This document shows positions 1 to 6,307 of a stretch of 6,307 nucleotides of DNA, one piece after another. The stretch covers positions 148-6,454 of the forward strand of contig QHBL01000077.1 in the NCBI GenBank assembly GCA_003244125.1, read 5' to 3'. The DNA comes from Chthoniobacterales bacterium. GTDB taxonomy: Bacteria > Verrucomicrobiota > Verrucomicrobiae > Chthoniobacterales > UBA10450. A program made the position numbers and the translations under genes. Position 1 is the first letter of the stretch. Every line of letters begins with the position of its first letter. A model generated the notes under the pieces. It was not told the DNA's origin, did no database searches, and saw nothing but the letters and a program-made list of their open reading frames with translations.

Positions 1-1614
1 CCTTGTAGTTATCAGCTCAACAACACTGCCATGTCAGATACCTGCTACGCCGGAGCTTTGACCTGGCTGGCGGGAGCTCTCATCCTTAATCTCGCTCATC
101 CCACTTACCGCAGCGCTCTCCTCGCCGGCGTTAGCTTCGCACTGGCATGGATTACTCGCGAAGAGACGTTTCTATTGCTGCCAATCATACTTATATTCTT
201 CGGCGCGGTGATCTGGCGGGAATGGTCTGGGTTGCGCGCTCTTGCACCGACCGCGCGTCGCTCAGTCCGACATGCGATTGTATTTCTGATCATCAGTATT
301 GGTCTGATTGCAGCGACCTACTGCGTTAACTATCGCTCGTTCGGTTCCTTCAGTAACTCCGAGATGACTTCTCCGAGTTTCGAGGCTGCTTACCGCGCCT
401 TGATTCGTATCAACCCGCCGCATCTCGTTAGGTATGTGCCGGTGACGCATGACGCCATGGTCATGGCCTACTCCGCCAGCCCCACTTTTGCGCGACTGCA
501 AACGCTGCTGGAAGGACCAGTGGCCGATGGCTGGAAGAAGCTGACCGCGCGGGAACTCCACTGTTGCGAGGGAGAGATCGGCGGCGCCTGGCTCCGGTTC
601 GCCTTGCGCTATGTCGCGGATCAGGCTGGTGTGCACTCCGATCCGGCGACGGCGCGTCGGTTCTACACACAAGTCGCGCGCGAGCTCAATCAGTCGATGG
701 ATGAACAACGGCTGCCGAGCCGCCACGTTTTTTCGACCTTCTTCGATCCCGGCTCCCTGGCTTTTGCGAACGAGTTACCCCGCTCGTTTGGCCGGGTCGC
801 TTCTGTTTTCCTCGCGCGTTACTCGATGTCGACAGCGCGCGAAGACGAGATACTCCCGGCACACGAAGCACGGCTCTATAACGAGATTTGCCTCCGCCGC
901 AGTTACCTGACGCACACCGCGAGCATCATCCTTCGTTTCTCGTCTTTAAACAAACAAGACCCGATTACCAGCGTCGCTTATGAGATCGAGCGCCCCTCGC
1001 TCCTACCATGGGCGAAACGCACGGTGCAAAATAGTGACGCGATGATTTCTCCCGGCCAGGCTGCGTTTGAAGTCACATTATATACCTACACACCAGGTCC
1101 TCCGCTGGGTAAACTTACGTTTACTTCGATGAGTGGGAAAAGAACGACGATCCCCGCCAGATGGATTGTTAACCAGTCGAACTCCAGGAGCAGCTCGACC
1201 TTGCCAGTTCAGATCACTGCCGTGAACTACTCTTCATCGTTTAACTCACGAAGTCTCGCTATTGAAAACTGGATCGGTCGTAACTACCGGAAGTTGCTTG
1301 TCGTCCTGCTTGGGACCGGAACTATCGGCGCCATCTTGTGCATTCTTCGGTTCCGATCGCTTGCGCCCGCGATGGCTGGAGGGATCGCTATTCTGATCGT
1401 GGCGGCGGTAGCCAGGGTCGCCGTTTTGACCTACATGGATGCAAACTACTACGACGCCCGCGATCCACGATTCACCTTTCCGGTGATGTCTCTCTGGTGG
1501 ACCGGGCTTATCCTTGCAAGCTACGCCGGGTACAATTGCGCGATCCAGCAACTACAACGCCGGCGTTCTGGTTTCGGGGAATCGTTGCAAAGCGAGCATG
1601 AGGAGCGCGAATAG
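1..1614 (+). CDS. Membrane glycosyltransferase-like protein, GT-C/family 39-like (5' end outside window)
   Basis: The frame is open from the first base, so the gene begins upstream. The ATG at base 31 has no ribosome binding site and lies just before a membrane segment typical of the middle of a GT-C protein, so it is unlikely to be the start. Numbering from that Met, four hydrophobic segments (about 8-22, 28-44, 46-62, 82-99) are followed by a roughly 310-residue soluble region and three more segments (about 421-439, 447-467, 483-503). The motif ITREETFLLLP (near 41) and the late DPRFTFPV (478-485), resembling the RY..P..P element of family 39 transferases, suggest transfer of sugar from a polyprenyl-phosphate donor across the membrane. 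The soluble part has EIGGAWLRFALR (182-193) and FYTQVARELNQ (211-221), of no function known to me. The catalytic acidic loop would be in the missing N-terminus, so activity cannot be judged. Its last 63 bp overlap the convergent gene. Confidence 0.72.
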   Translation, partial: PCSYQLNNTAMSDTCYAGALTWLAGALILNLAHPTYRSALLAGVSFALAWITREETFLLLPIILIFFGAVIWREWSGLRALAPTARRSVRHAIVFLIISIGLIAATYCVNYRSFGSFSNSEMTSPSFEAAYRALIRINPPHLVRYVPVTHDAMVMAYSASPTFARLQTLLEGPVADGWKKLTARELHCCEGEIGGAWLRFALRYVADQAGVHSDPATARRFYTQVARELNQSMDEQRLPSRHVFSTFFDPGSLAFANELPRSFGRVASVFLARYSMSTAREDEILPAHEARLYNEICLRRSYLTHTASIILRFSSLNKQDPITSVAYEIERPSLLPWAKRTVQNSDAMISPGQAAFEVTLYTYTPGPPLGKLTFTSMSGKRTTIPARWIVNQSNSRSSSTLPVQITAVNYSSSFNSRSLAIENWIGRNYRKLLVVLLGTGTIGAILCILRFRSLAPAMAGGIAILIVAAVARVAVLTYMDANYYDARDPRFTFPVMSLWWTGLILASYAGYNCAIQQLQRRRSGFGESLQSEHEERE

Positions 1615-2826
1615 AACCGGTAACACAATGATGCCGCGCATCCATGGATCGGCGTGCCAGGGCAAGGCGAAGAGGCGTTCGTTAAAGAAAAGGTAGTAGG
1701 CGAAGATCGTGACGGTGAGGAAATGCCAGGCATAGGCGCGCCGCCAGGTGGCGACCGGCAGAATCCAGGTCACATACCAGGCGTGCAGGACCGGCGCGAG
1801 GATGATCGCGACCGCGAGTGACCAGAGAAGACTGCGGCGCCAATTGCGAAAGAAAACGATGCTCGTTAGCGCGGCGACGATGAGAATGACGACGTCGTAG
1901 CGGTAGTGTTGCTGGTGCCAGTTCGGCAGCACGGTTTCTTCGGTCAGCCACCAGAAGAGATCGTTCAGGCGGCTGATGTGATTGAAGTCGCCGAAGAGAT
2001 TGGTGAACCGCGGAAAATCGAAGAGCGAATTTGCCGCCACCGGAACAGCGAGGGCCAAGAGCAGCGCCGGAAAGTAGCGCCGCAAGGCGAAAGCGCAGGG
2101 CAGCAGGGCGACGATGAGAACGGGCCGAATGGCAATAGCGATGCCAAGCGACACAGCTGCGCCCACCGCTAAAAGCAGACGCCTTTTGCTACGCGATTCG
2201 AAGCGCGTGAGACACACGATGAGCGCGACGAGGGCGAGTAACACCACGCTGTCGAAATGGCCGGCGCCGGCAAAACTGTAGGCGACGAGCGGATTCCATG
2301 CGTACCAGGCGGCGGTTTTGAGATCGAGGCAGCGGAGCAACAGGGCGACGGAGAGAAGGTCGGCGAGGCCGAAGACAATTTTGAAAACGAGGGGGCTGTC
2401 GCTGGCTGCGATGGTGCCGAAGAGAAGCTCGGCGCCGGGGGTAAATGCGGTCGGCTCGTCATTGTGTGGAACACGCGCGAGCTCGGGCACCGCGCCGGCG
2501 AGATGTGGATGATCGGGTGTGAGTTGATACGGATCAAACCCGATGCGTTGGATGGCGCCGTCAGCCGCATAACGCCAGACTTCGTTGCTCGGCGTGAGCG
2601 GCAGCGCGAGAAGGCGGAGCGCGATTGTCACCGCCCAAAACACAATCAGCGCCGATTTGCCCGCGCCGGTGAATTCCGTGGCCGCGAGCAGATAGGCCAG
2701 GCCGCACAAAATGGCGCAGCCGACAAATTTCACCGGCATGATTTCCAGCGTCCAGTCATCGAAGAAATTGAGCGCGGCGAAAAGCGCGAGCTGCGCCAGC
2801 AAGGCAAAGCCGAGGCGCGCGTTCAC
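1552..2826 (-). CDS. GT-C fold membrane glycosyltransferase, GT87/MptB-like
   Basis: This is a 424-residue protein with about ten or more hydrophobic segments and short loops, beginning with a membrane helix (5-20). Three family signatures are visible: SNEVWRYAADGAIQRIGFDPY (residues 80-100, first loop, compare S-D-D-x-x-RY-x-W-DG in polyprenol-dependent mannosyltransferases), WNPLVAYSFAGAGHFDSV (177-194), and LHAWYVTWILPVA (347-359). Enzymes of this group take a sugar, often mannose, from a polyprenyl-phosphate carrier and add it to a lipid or glycan on the outer face of the membrane; donor and acceptor here are unknown. The start is GTG at 2826-2824, overlapping the TGA stop of the upstream gene by 4 bp, with a GGAG 6 nt before it, so translation is probably coupled. 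In the first motif the usual acidic pair is N-E, leaving E82 as the likely catalytic acid. The last 20 codons lie antisense to the + strand gene's tail. Confidence 0.82.
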   Translation of the reverse strand: MNARLGFALLAQLALFAALNFFDDWTLEIMPVKFVGCAILCGLAYLLAATEFTGAGKSALIVFWAVTIALRLLALPLTPSNEVWRYAADGAIQRIGFDPYQLTPDHPHLAGAVPELARVPHNDEPTAFTPGAELLFGTIAASDSPLVFKIVFGLADLLSVALLLRCLDLKTAAWYAWNPLVAYSFAGAGHFDSVVLLALVALIVCLTRFESRSKRRLLLAVGAAVSLGIAIAIRPVLIVALLPCAFALRRYFPALLLALAVPVAANSLFDFPRFTNLFGDFNHISRLNDLFWWLTEETVLPNWHQQHYRYDVVILIVAALTSIVFFRNWRRSLLWSLAVAIILAPVLHAWYVTWILPVATWRRAYAWHFLTVTIFAYYLFFNERLFALPWHADPWMRGIIVLPVLFALLMLALQRFPETRTPAL

Positions 2827-5339
2827 GTTTTGCTCCGTTTCATCGGCGCAAGACCGGCGCGATGCGCGGCGAGATCGACCAGCTCAGCGACGCGGGAACG
2901 AAGACGTTGCGCCCGGGTGGCGAGAAAGATGAGGAAGAGCGCGTAGGGAACGGCGAAGAATAGCGGGACGTTTCCGGTGTGGAGCACGTGGTACATAAGC
3001 AGGCTGAGCACGATGAGATTGACGACGACGGTGGTGGTGACGTAGCGATGAAGGAGCCGCACGCGCGTGAGGCATCTCGGGCCGCCGTGATATTCGGTCA
3101 CGCTCTGCAAGACGATGCTCCACCAGAAATTGCCGTAGATCTGCAGGTCCCATTCCTGCCAGCCGGTGTCGATGGAGTAACGCCAATTCTCCGCCTCGAG
3201 CAGCGCGATGATTTCTTGCAATAGTGCGTGTCGGTCTTTTCCCTCTTCGCTCCAGTAAAGGCGCGTACCTTTGCCCCAGCGACGGCGATCGACGGTGGGA
3301 AGATTCTCGTGCGTAGCGATGACGGAGGCGGGGGTGCGTTTGAAATGGAGCCAGGTGAAATACCTCGACCAGCCGCGCACGAGCGGTTGCAGAAACGCCA
3401 GCACCATCACGAGTAGACGTGATGGGACCGTGTCGAAGCGCGGCTCGATGCGCGCGCGCACCATGTAGGAAAGCGCCACGCACAATGTGCCGCCGAGCAT
3501 GAGATAGGGCAGGATGCGCAGCGGCGGCAGAAAGACACCGAGCCCGAAAAGGAAGAGTGTGAGCGCGAACCATTCGATGCTGCTGAGATACGCGGCGATT
3601 TCCGATTGCGGTGTCGGGTAAATCGACTGGAAGAATCCGTCGCCGAAGATGCCGTGATAAATGATGGGGCGATTGATGAACCAGCTGAAGCGAGGCGTGC
3701 CGTAGATTTGCCCGCGCCATTTTGCGGTGCCGGTCGGGCCGAAGAAGATGAGATGCTTGAAGCGCAGGAGCGATTCGGCTTCGCCGTAACCTTGTTGCTG
3801 TTTGCGAAATGCGCGCAGCGTAAATCGGCGATGATGCCACACCACCGCGGTGGGACTGAAGGCGATGACGCCGCCGGCTTGCTGCACGCGCCAGCAGAAA
3901 TCAACGTCATCGCCCGCGGCGTGATACTCGGGGTCGAAGCCGCCGACGTTCTCAAAGGCCCAGCGCCAGAACGCCATGTTACAACCGGGCACGTGCTCGG
4001 CGATGGTATCGGTTAACAAGACGTGGCTTGGTCCGCCCGGAGCGGCGGCGACGCACGCCTGGATCCAGTGACGCGCCGGTGGCGGAAAATTCGGACCGCC
4101 GACTCCAGCGTAATCACCGCTCGTTAGTGTACTCACTAAATAGTAAAGCCAGTCTGTATCCGCCATGCAGTCGGAATCGGTGTAAACAAAGAGCTCGCCG
4201 CGGGCGGCAACCGCGCCGGTGTTGCGGGCCACGCTTAAGCCGCGATTTGGCTGATGAATGTAGCGCACGCTTTCGAACTCAGCCGCGATCTGCGCAGTGT
4301 TATCGGTCGAGCCGTCGTCGACGAGCACCACTTCATACTTGGGATAGTTGAGATGCCTTAGTGATTCGAGGCAGGCGCGCAGAGTCGCTCCGCCATTGTA
4401 AGAACAAACGATGACGGAGACCGATGGCGGCTCCGGCAGCTCGCGGTGCGGCAGAACGCTATCGTCCTGACCGAGTTTTCCGCGCAAGGCGGAATAGGAT
4501 TTCTTCGGCTGGCGATCGCGAGTGACGATGCCAAAAGCCCAGTCGGTGATTTCTTGCTCGCCGGTGTACCATTCATCGGTCCAGGAAAAAAAGACGGTGC
4601 CGGCGAGGCCGCATTTCACCACGCTGTCGATGTGCCAGCTGAGCATCTCGGCCTGCTCCTCCTCGGAATGGCGCATCGTGTCCATGCCGAACTCGCCGAG
4701 GATGAGGGGGCGGTTTTCGGTGAGGTTTTGCAGGCGCAGCAAGTAGCGCTCGAACTCGCTCTGATTATGCAGGTAAACGTTGAAGCAGCAAAAATCGACG
4801 TTTTCCGGGAGGAGAAACTCCGTCGGCGGAAAAGTGGCGTAGGAATAAAGCGGGCGCGGATCGATGCTGCGGGCGAGCCCGATGAGCTGCTCGATGAAAT
4901 CGGTTACGCGGCGGACGCCGAGCCAGCGCACCATTTGCGGAGCGACCTCGTTTCCCACGAGATAGCCGAAGATGGCGTGATGGCCGGCGTGCGCTTTGAC
5001 CGCGCGCTGGACTGATTGAGTGATCTCGCGACGCACCCTTCGCTCGCGCAGAAACTCGATGTGCTTGGCCCACGGCAAGGTGATGAGCACGCGGAGCCCC
5101 GCGGTTTCACAGGCATCGAGAAACCAGTTCGGAGGCGAGTGATAAACGCGCACGACGTTAAGGCCGAGCTCGCGCATCTGCGCCAGATCGCGCGCGGCCC
5201 GCTCCGGCGCGCCGAGATAATTTCCCTCCGAGTCGGGTTTGAATGGACCGTAAGTGACGCCTTTGAGGAAAAACTTGCGGTTGCCTTCGAAGAAAAATTT
5301 ACCAACGGCGCGGACTGGCTCCGCGGGAGAGACGCTCAC
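2823..5339 (-). CDS. Bifunctional glycoside hydrolase (clan GH-A) - GT2 glycosyltransferase fusion, membrane anchored
   Basis: This is an 838-residue protein. Residues about 14-285 form a (beta/alpha)8 hydrolase domain of clan GH-A (GH2/GH5/GH17/GH72-like): FFEGNRKFFLKGVTYGPF at its start, RVYHSPPNWFLDACETAG (64-81), acid/base pair N130-E131 in LVGNEV, nucleophile E216 in LGEFG, and FFSWTDEW (250-257). Residues about 305-530 are a family 2 transferase: SVIVCSYNGG, DDGS (341-344), DSD (388-390, metal/nucleotide-sugar site), GCNMAF (452-457) and GDDVDFCWR (476-484, likely catalytic base). Hydrophobic segments follow at about 588-606, 610-626, 640-656, 768-787 and 790-808, with a soluble stretch at 660-765. 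No signal peptide or helix precedes or separates the catalytic domains, so both are inferred to be cytoplasmic. The GTG at 5339-5337 is chosen because it just precedes the domain, the reading further upstream is out-of-frame hemL, and the next ATG would remove the first barrel strand. No clear Shine-Dalgarno is seen. Substrate and product are unknown. Confidence 0.88.
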   Translation of the reverse strand: MSVSPAEPVRAVGKFFFEGNRKFFLKGVTYGPFKPDSEGNYLGAPERAARDLAQMRELGLNVVRVYHSPPNWFLDACETAGLRVLITLPWAKHIEFLRERRVRREITQSVQRAVKAHAGHHAIFGYLVGNEVAPQMVRWLGVRRVTDFIEQLIGLARSIDPRPLYSYATFPPTEFLLPENVDFCCFNVYLHNQSEFERYLLRLQNLTENRPLILGEFGMDTMRHSEEEQAEMLSWHIDSVVKCGLAGTVFFSWTDEWYTGEQEITDWAFGIVTRDRQPKKSYSALRGKLGQDDSVLPHRELPEPPSVSVIVCSYNGGATLRACLESLRHLNYPKYEVVLVDDGSTDNTAQIAAEFESVRYIHQPNRGLSVARNTGAVAARGELFVYTDSDCMADTDWLYYLVSTLTSGDYAGVGGPNFPPPARHWIQACVAAAPGGPSHVLLTDTIAEHVPGCNMAFWRWAFENVGGFDPEYHAAGDDVDFCWRVQQAGGVIAFSPTAVVWHHRRFTLRAFRKQQQGYGEAESLLRFKHLIFFGPTGTAKWRGQIYGTPRFSWFINRPIIYHGIFGDGFFQSIYPTPQSEIAAYLSSIEWFALTLFLFGLGVFLPPLRILPYLMLGGTLCVALSYMVRARIEPRFDTVPSRLLVMVLAFLQPLVRGWSRYFTWLHFKRTPASVIATHENLPTVDRRRWGKGTRLYWSEEGKDRHALLQEIIALLEAENWRYSIDTGWQEWDLQIYGNFWWSIVLQSVTEYHGGPRCLTRVRLLHRYVTTTVVVNLIVLSLLMYHVLHTGNVPLFFAVPYALFLIFLATRAQRLRSRVAELVDLAAHRAGLAPMKRSKT
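2833..2836 (-). promoter_or_regulatory. Ribosome binding site of the GT-C gene
   Basis: On the - strand, GGAG lies 6 nt before the GTG codon at 2826-2824. It sits inside the last codons of the GH/GT2 gene and decides the start of the downstream gene. Together with the 4-bp GTGA stop/start overlap it supports translational coupling. Confidence 0.65.
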
Positions 5340-5345
5340 AGCGGC

Positions 5346-5351
5346 AGTATA
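5346..5351 (-). promoter_or_regulatory. Possible -10 box (TATACT) for the GH/GT2 gene
   Basis: TATACT on the - strand differs from the TATAAT consensus by one base and lies 6 nt before the GTG start, with no Shine-Dalgarno between. This spacing would place the RNA 5' end at or very near the start codon, as in leaderless genes. No convincing -35 box is seen at the usual distance. It could be chance. Confidence 0.25.
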
Positions 5352-5360
5352 AGTGGCGCG

Positions 5361-5381
5361 TGACGAGTGACGAGTGACGAG
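5361..5381. repeat. Three-copy 7-bp tandem repeat
   Basis: Three perfect head-to-tail copies of TGACGAG (+ strand; CTCGTCA on the - strand) lie between hemL and the GH/GT2 gene. They are outside both coding regions as called here. The copy number of such short repeats can change by slippage. No function is shown. Confidence 0.85.
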
Positions 5382-5400
5382 TTGCAGCCACTCACGCCGC

Positions 5401-6307
5401 TCACAAGGAATGGAGTGCCTCTCCCACGACGCGTGCGGTTTGCTCGATGTCCTCCTCGGTGTGGGCGGTGGAGATGAATCCCGCTTCGAATTGCGAAGGT
5501 GCGAAATAAACGCCGCGCTCGAGTGCCTCATGAAAGAAGCGCGCGAACTTTTTGGTGTCGCTGCGTTTGGCGGATGTGAGATCGAAGACCGGTCCCGGTG
5601 TGAAGAAGAGGCAGAACATTGAACCGATGCGTTGAAACGTGAGCTGCTGCTCAGCGACAATTTGCCTGGTCGCACTCTCCAGTTTTGCGCCGAGTTGTTC
5701 CAGCAACTTCCAACCATCGATCCGCTCGAGCTCGCGCAATTGCGCCAGCCCCGCCGCCATGGCGATGGGATTGCCCGAGAGTGTGCCGGCCTGATAAACC
5801 GGGCCATCCGGAGAAAGTTGATCCATGATCTCGGCGCGGCCGCCAAACGCGCCCACCGGTAAACCGCCGCCGATGACTTTGCCGAGTGCGGTGAGATCAG
5901 GCCGCACATCGAACAACTCCTGCGCGCCGCCGCGCGCGACGCGAAATCCAGTCATGACCTCATCGAAAATGAGGAGGGAATCATTGGCTGAACATTCCCT
6001 GCGTAGCTCATGCAAAAAATTCTCGCGCGGAAAAAACAGCCCGGCGTTGGCAGGAATGGGCTCCAGAATGATCGCTGCGATTTCGCTGTTGTTTTCACGA
6101 AACGCCGCGCGCACCGCGTCGATGTCGTTAAAGCCAACAACGATGGTTTCATCAGCAAACGCCTGCGGAATTCCAGCGCTGTCGGGTCGTCCATGAGTAA
6201 GCGCGCCGCTGCCGGCATTCACCAGCAGCGAATCGACATGCCCGTGGTAACAGCCAGCGAACTTGATGATCTTATCCCGCCCGGTGAACCCGCGCGCCAG
6301 CCGCACG
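5401..6307 (-). CDS. hemL: Glutamate-1-semialdehyde 2,1-aminomutase (N-terminus outside window)
   Basis: HemL is a cytoplasmic PLP enzyme that converts glutamate-1-semialdehyde to 5-aminolevulinate, the last step of the C5 route to heme and other tetrapyrroles. The 301 or so residues in the window match the family closely: RLARGFTGRDKIIKF and CYHGH near the left end of the fragment, FDEVMTGFR (local 114-122) with the Asp that contacts the PLP ring nitrogen, LGKVIGGG (141-148) with K143 as the Schiff-base lysine (codon 5880-5878), GPVYQAGTLSGNP (168-180), and the C-terminal ERGVYFAPSQFEAGF and STAHTEED blocks. The family is about 425-430 residues long, so roughly 125 N-terminal residues lie beyond the right edge; the GTG at 6306 is an internal valine codon. 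The gene ends in TGA at 5403-5401, 61 bp before the GH/GT2 gene. No frameshift is seen. The link to glycan genes looks positional rather than functional. Confidence 0.96.
   Translation of the reverse strand, partial: VRLARGFTGRDKIIKFAGCYHGHVDSLLVNAGSGALTHGRPDSAGIPQAFADETIVVGFNDIDAVRAAFRENNSEIAAIILEPIPANAGLFFPRENFLHELRRECSANDSLLIFDEVMTGFRVARGGAQELFDVRPDLTALGKVIGGGLPVGAFGGRAEIMDQLSPDGPVYQAGTLSGNPIAMAAGLAQLRELERIDGWKLLEQLGAKLESATRQIVAEQQLTFQRIGSMFCLFFTPGPVFDLTSAKRSDTKKFARFFHEALERGVYFAPSQFEAGFISTAHTEEDIEQTARVVGEALHSL

Larger units (their letters stand above)
5340..5401 (-). other. hemL - GH/GT2 spacer with imperfect inverted repeat
   Basis: The spacer between the hemL stop and the GTG start is 61 bp (5340-5400). 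Read on the - strand, AGCGGC (5401-5396) pairs with GCCGCT (5345-5340), and further in AGTGGC (5392-5387) pairs with GCCACT (5357-5352). The result is a two-step stem with a 3x6 internal loop, where TATACT forms one side, and a 29-nt apical loop that contains the tandem heptamers. There is no U-run after it, so it is not a standard intrinsic terminator. It might be an attenuator, a protein site or a chance structure. Confidence 0.4.

Noticed and set aside
31..33. ATG at base 31 as the true start of the left-hand gene
   Set aside because: The frame is open to base 1, no Shine-Dalgarno precedes it, and the protein would lack the N-terminal helices and acidic loop expected of a GT-C enzyme.
262..726. 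154-codon open frame on the - strand inside the left-hand gene
   Set aside because: It is antisense to a continuous membrane-protein frame and has no domain or ribosome binding site support.
2257..2946. 229-codon open frame on the + strand
   Set aside because: It lies opposite the GT-C gene and the end of the fusion gene, which have strong family motifs; its product is a G-, R- and E-rich low-complexity sequence expected from GC-rich antisense DNA.
2884..3840. 318-codon open frame on the - strand
   Set aside because: It is a shifted reading of the fusion gene, dominated by R, H, A and S, while the true frame carries GT2 motifs and membrane helices.
4446..5015. 189-codon open frame on the + strand
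   Set aside because: It is antisense to the catalytic core of the GH domain and shows no recognisable motif.
5361..5381. CRISPR-like or attachment-site repeat
   Set aside because: The units are 7 bp, directly adjacent with no spacers, and no cas, integrase or transposase gene is present.
5340..5401. Rho-independent terminator for hemL
   Set aside because: The inverted repeat is interrupted, has a 29-nt loop and is not followed by a U-run.
5340..5909. Same-frame extension of the GH/GT2 reading frame upstream to an ATG at 5909, giving 1028 residues
   Set aside because: The extra 190 residues are an out-of-frame reading of hemL on the same strand, rich in S, R and P with no domain character; the hemL frame there is clearly the real one, and a GTG start just before the barrel is available.

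Overview
The window is GC-rich bacterial DNA with almost no non-coding sequence. It holds four protein genes: one incomplete gene on the + strand at the left edge and three consecutive genes on the - strand, the last cut by the right edge. No RNA gene, insertion sequence, CRISPR array or phage-like gene is visible. The style of the proteins, with a C5-pathway heme gene and large envelope-glycan enzymes, would fit a soil bacterium of the Verrucomicrobiota or Acidobacteriota. That placement is an impression from protein style and is not proven by the sequence.

Layout, left to right. Bases 1-1614 (+) encode most of a multi-spanning membrane protein that looks like a GT-C fold (family 39-like) glycosyltransferase with a large central soluble region; its start lies outside the window. 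Bases 1552-2826 (-) encode a second GT-C type membrane glycosyltransferase resembling the polyprenol-phosphate-mannose-dependent (GT87/MptB-like) group. These two genes converge and overlap tail to tail by 63 bp. Bases 2823-5339 (-) encode the most notable protein: one 838-residue chain carrying an N-terminal clan GH-A glycoside hydrolase domain, a GT2 glycosyltransferase domain, and a membrane-anchored C-terminal region. Both catalytic domains keep their expected acidic residues. Bases 5401-6307 (-) encode the C-terminal 70% or so of HemL (glutamate-1-semialdehyde 2,1-aminomutase).

The - strand genes run hemL, then the GH/GT2 fusion, then the GT-C gene. The last two overlap by 4 bp (GTGA) and are almost certainly translationally coupled, so a GT2 enzyme and a lipid-sugar-dependent GT-C enzyme are probably made together and may build or trim one cell-surface glycan or glycolipid. 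Only 61 bp separate hemL from the fusion gene. That spacer holds a three-copy 7-bp tandem repeat inside an imperfect inverted repeat, and a TATACT box exactly 6 nt before the proposed GTG start, which may mean the glycan genes have their own, possibly leaderless, transcript.
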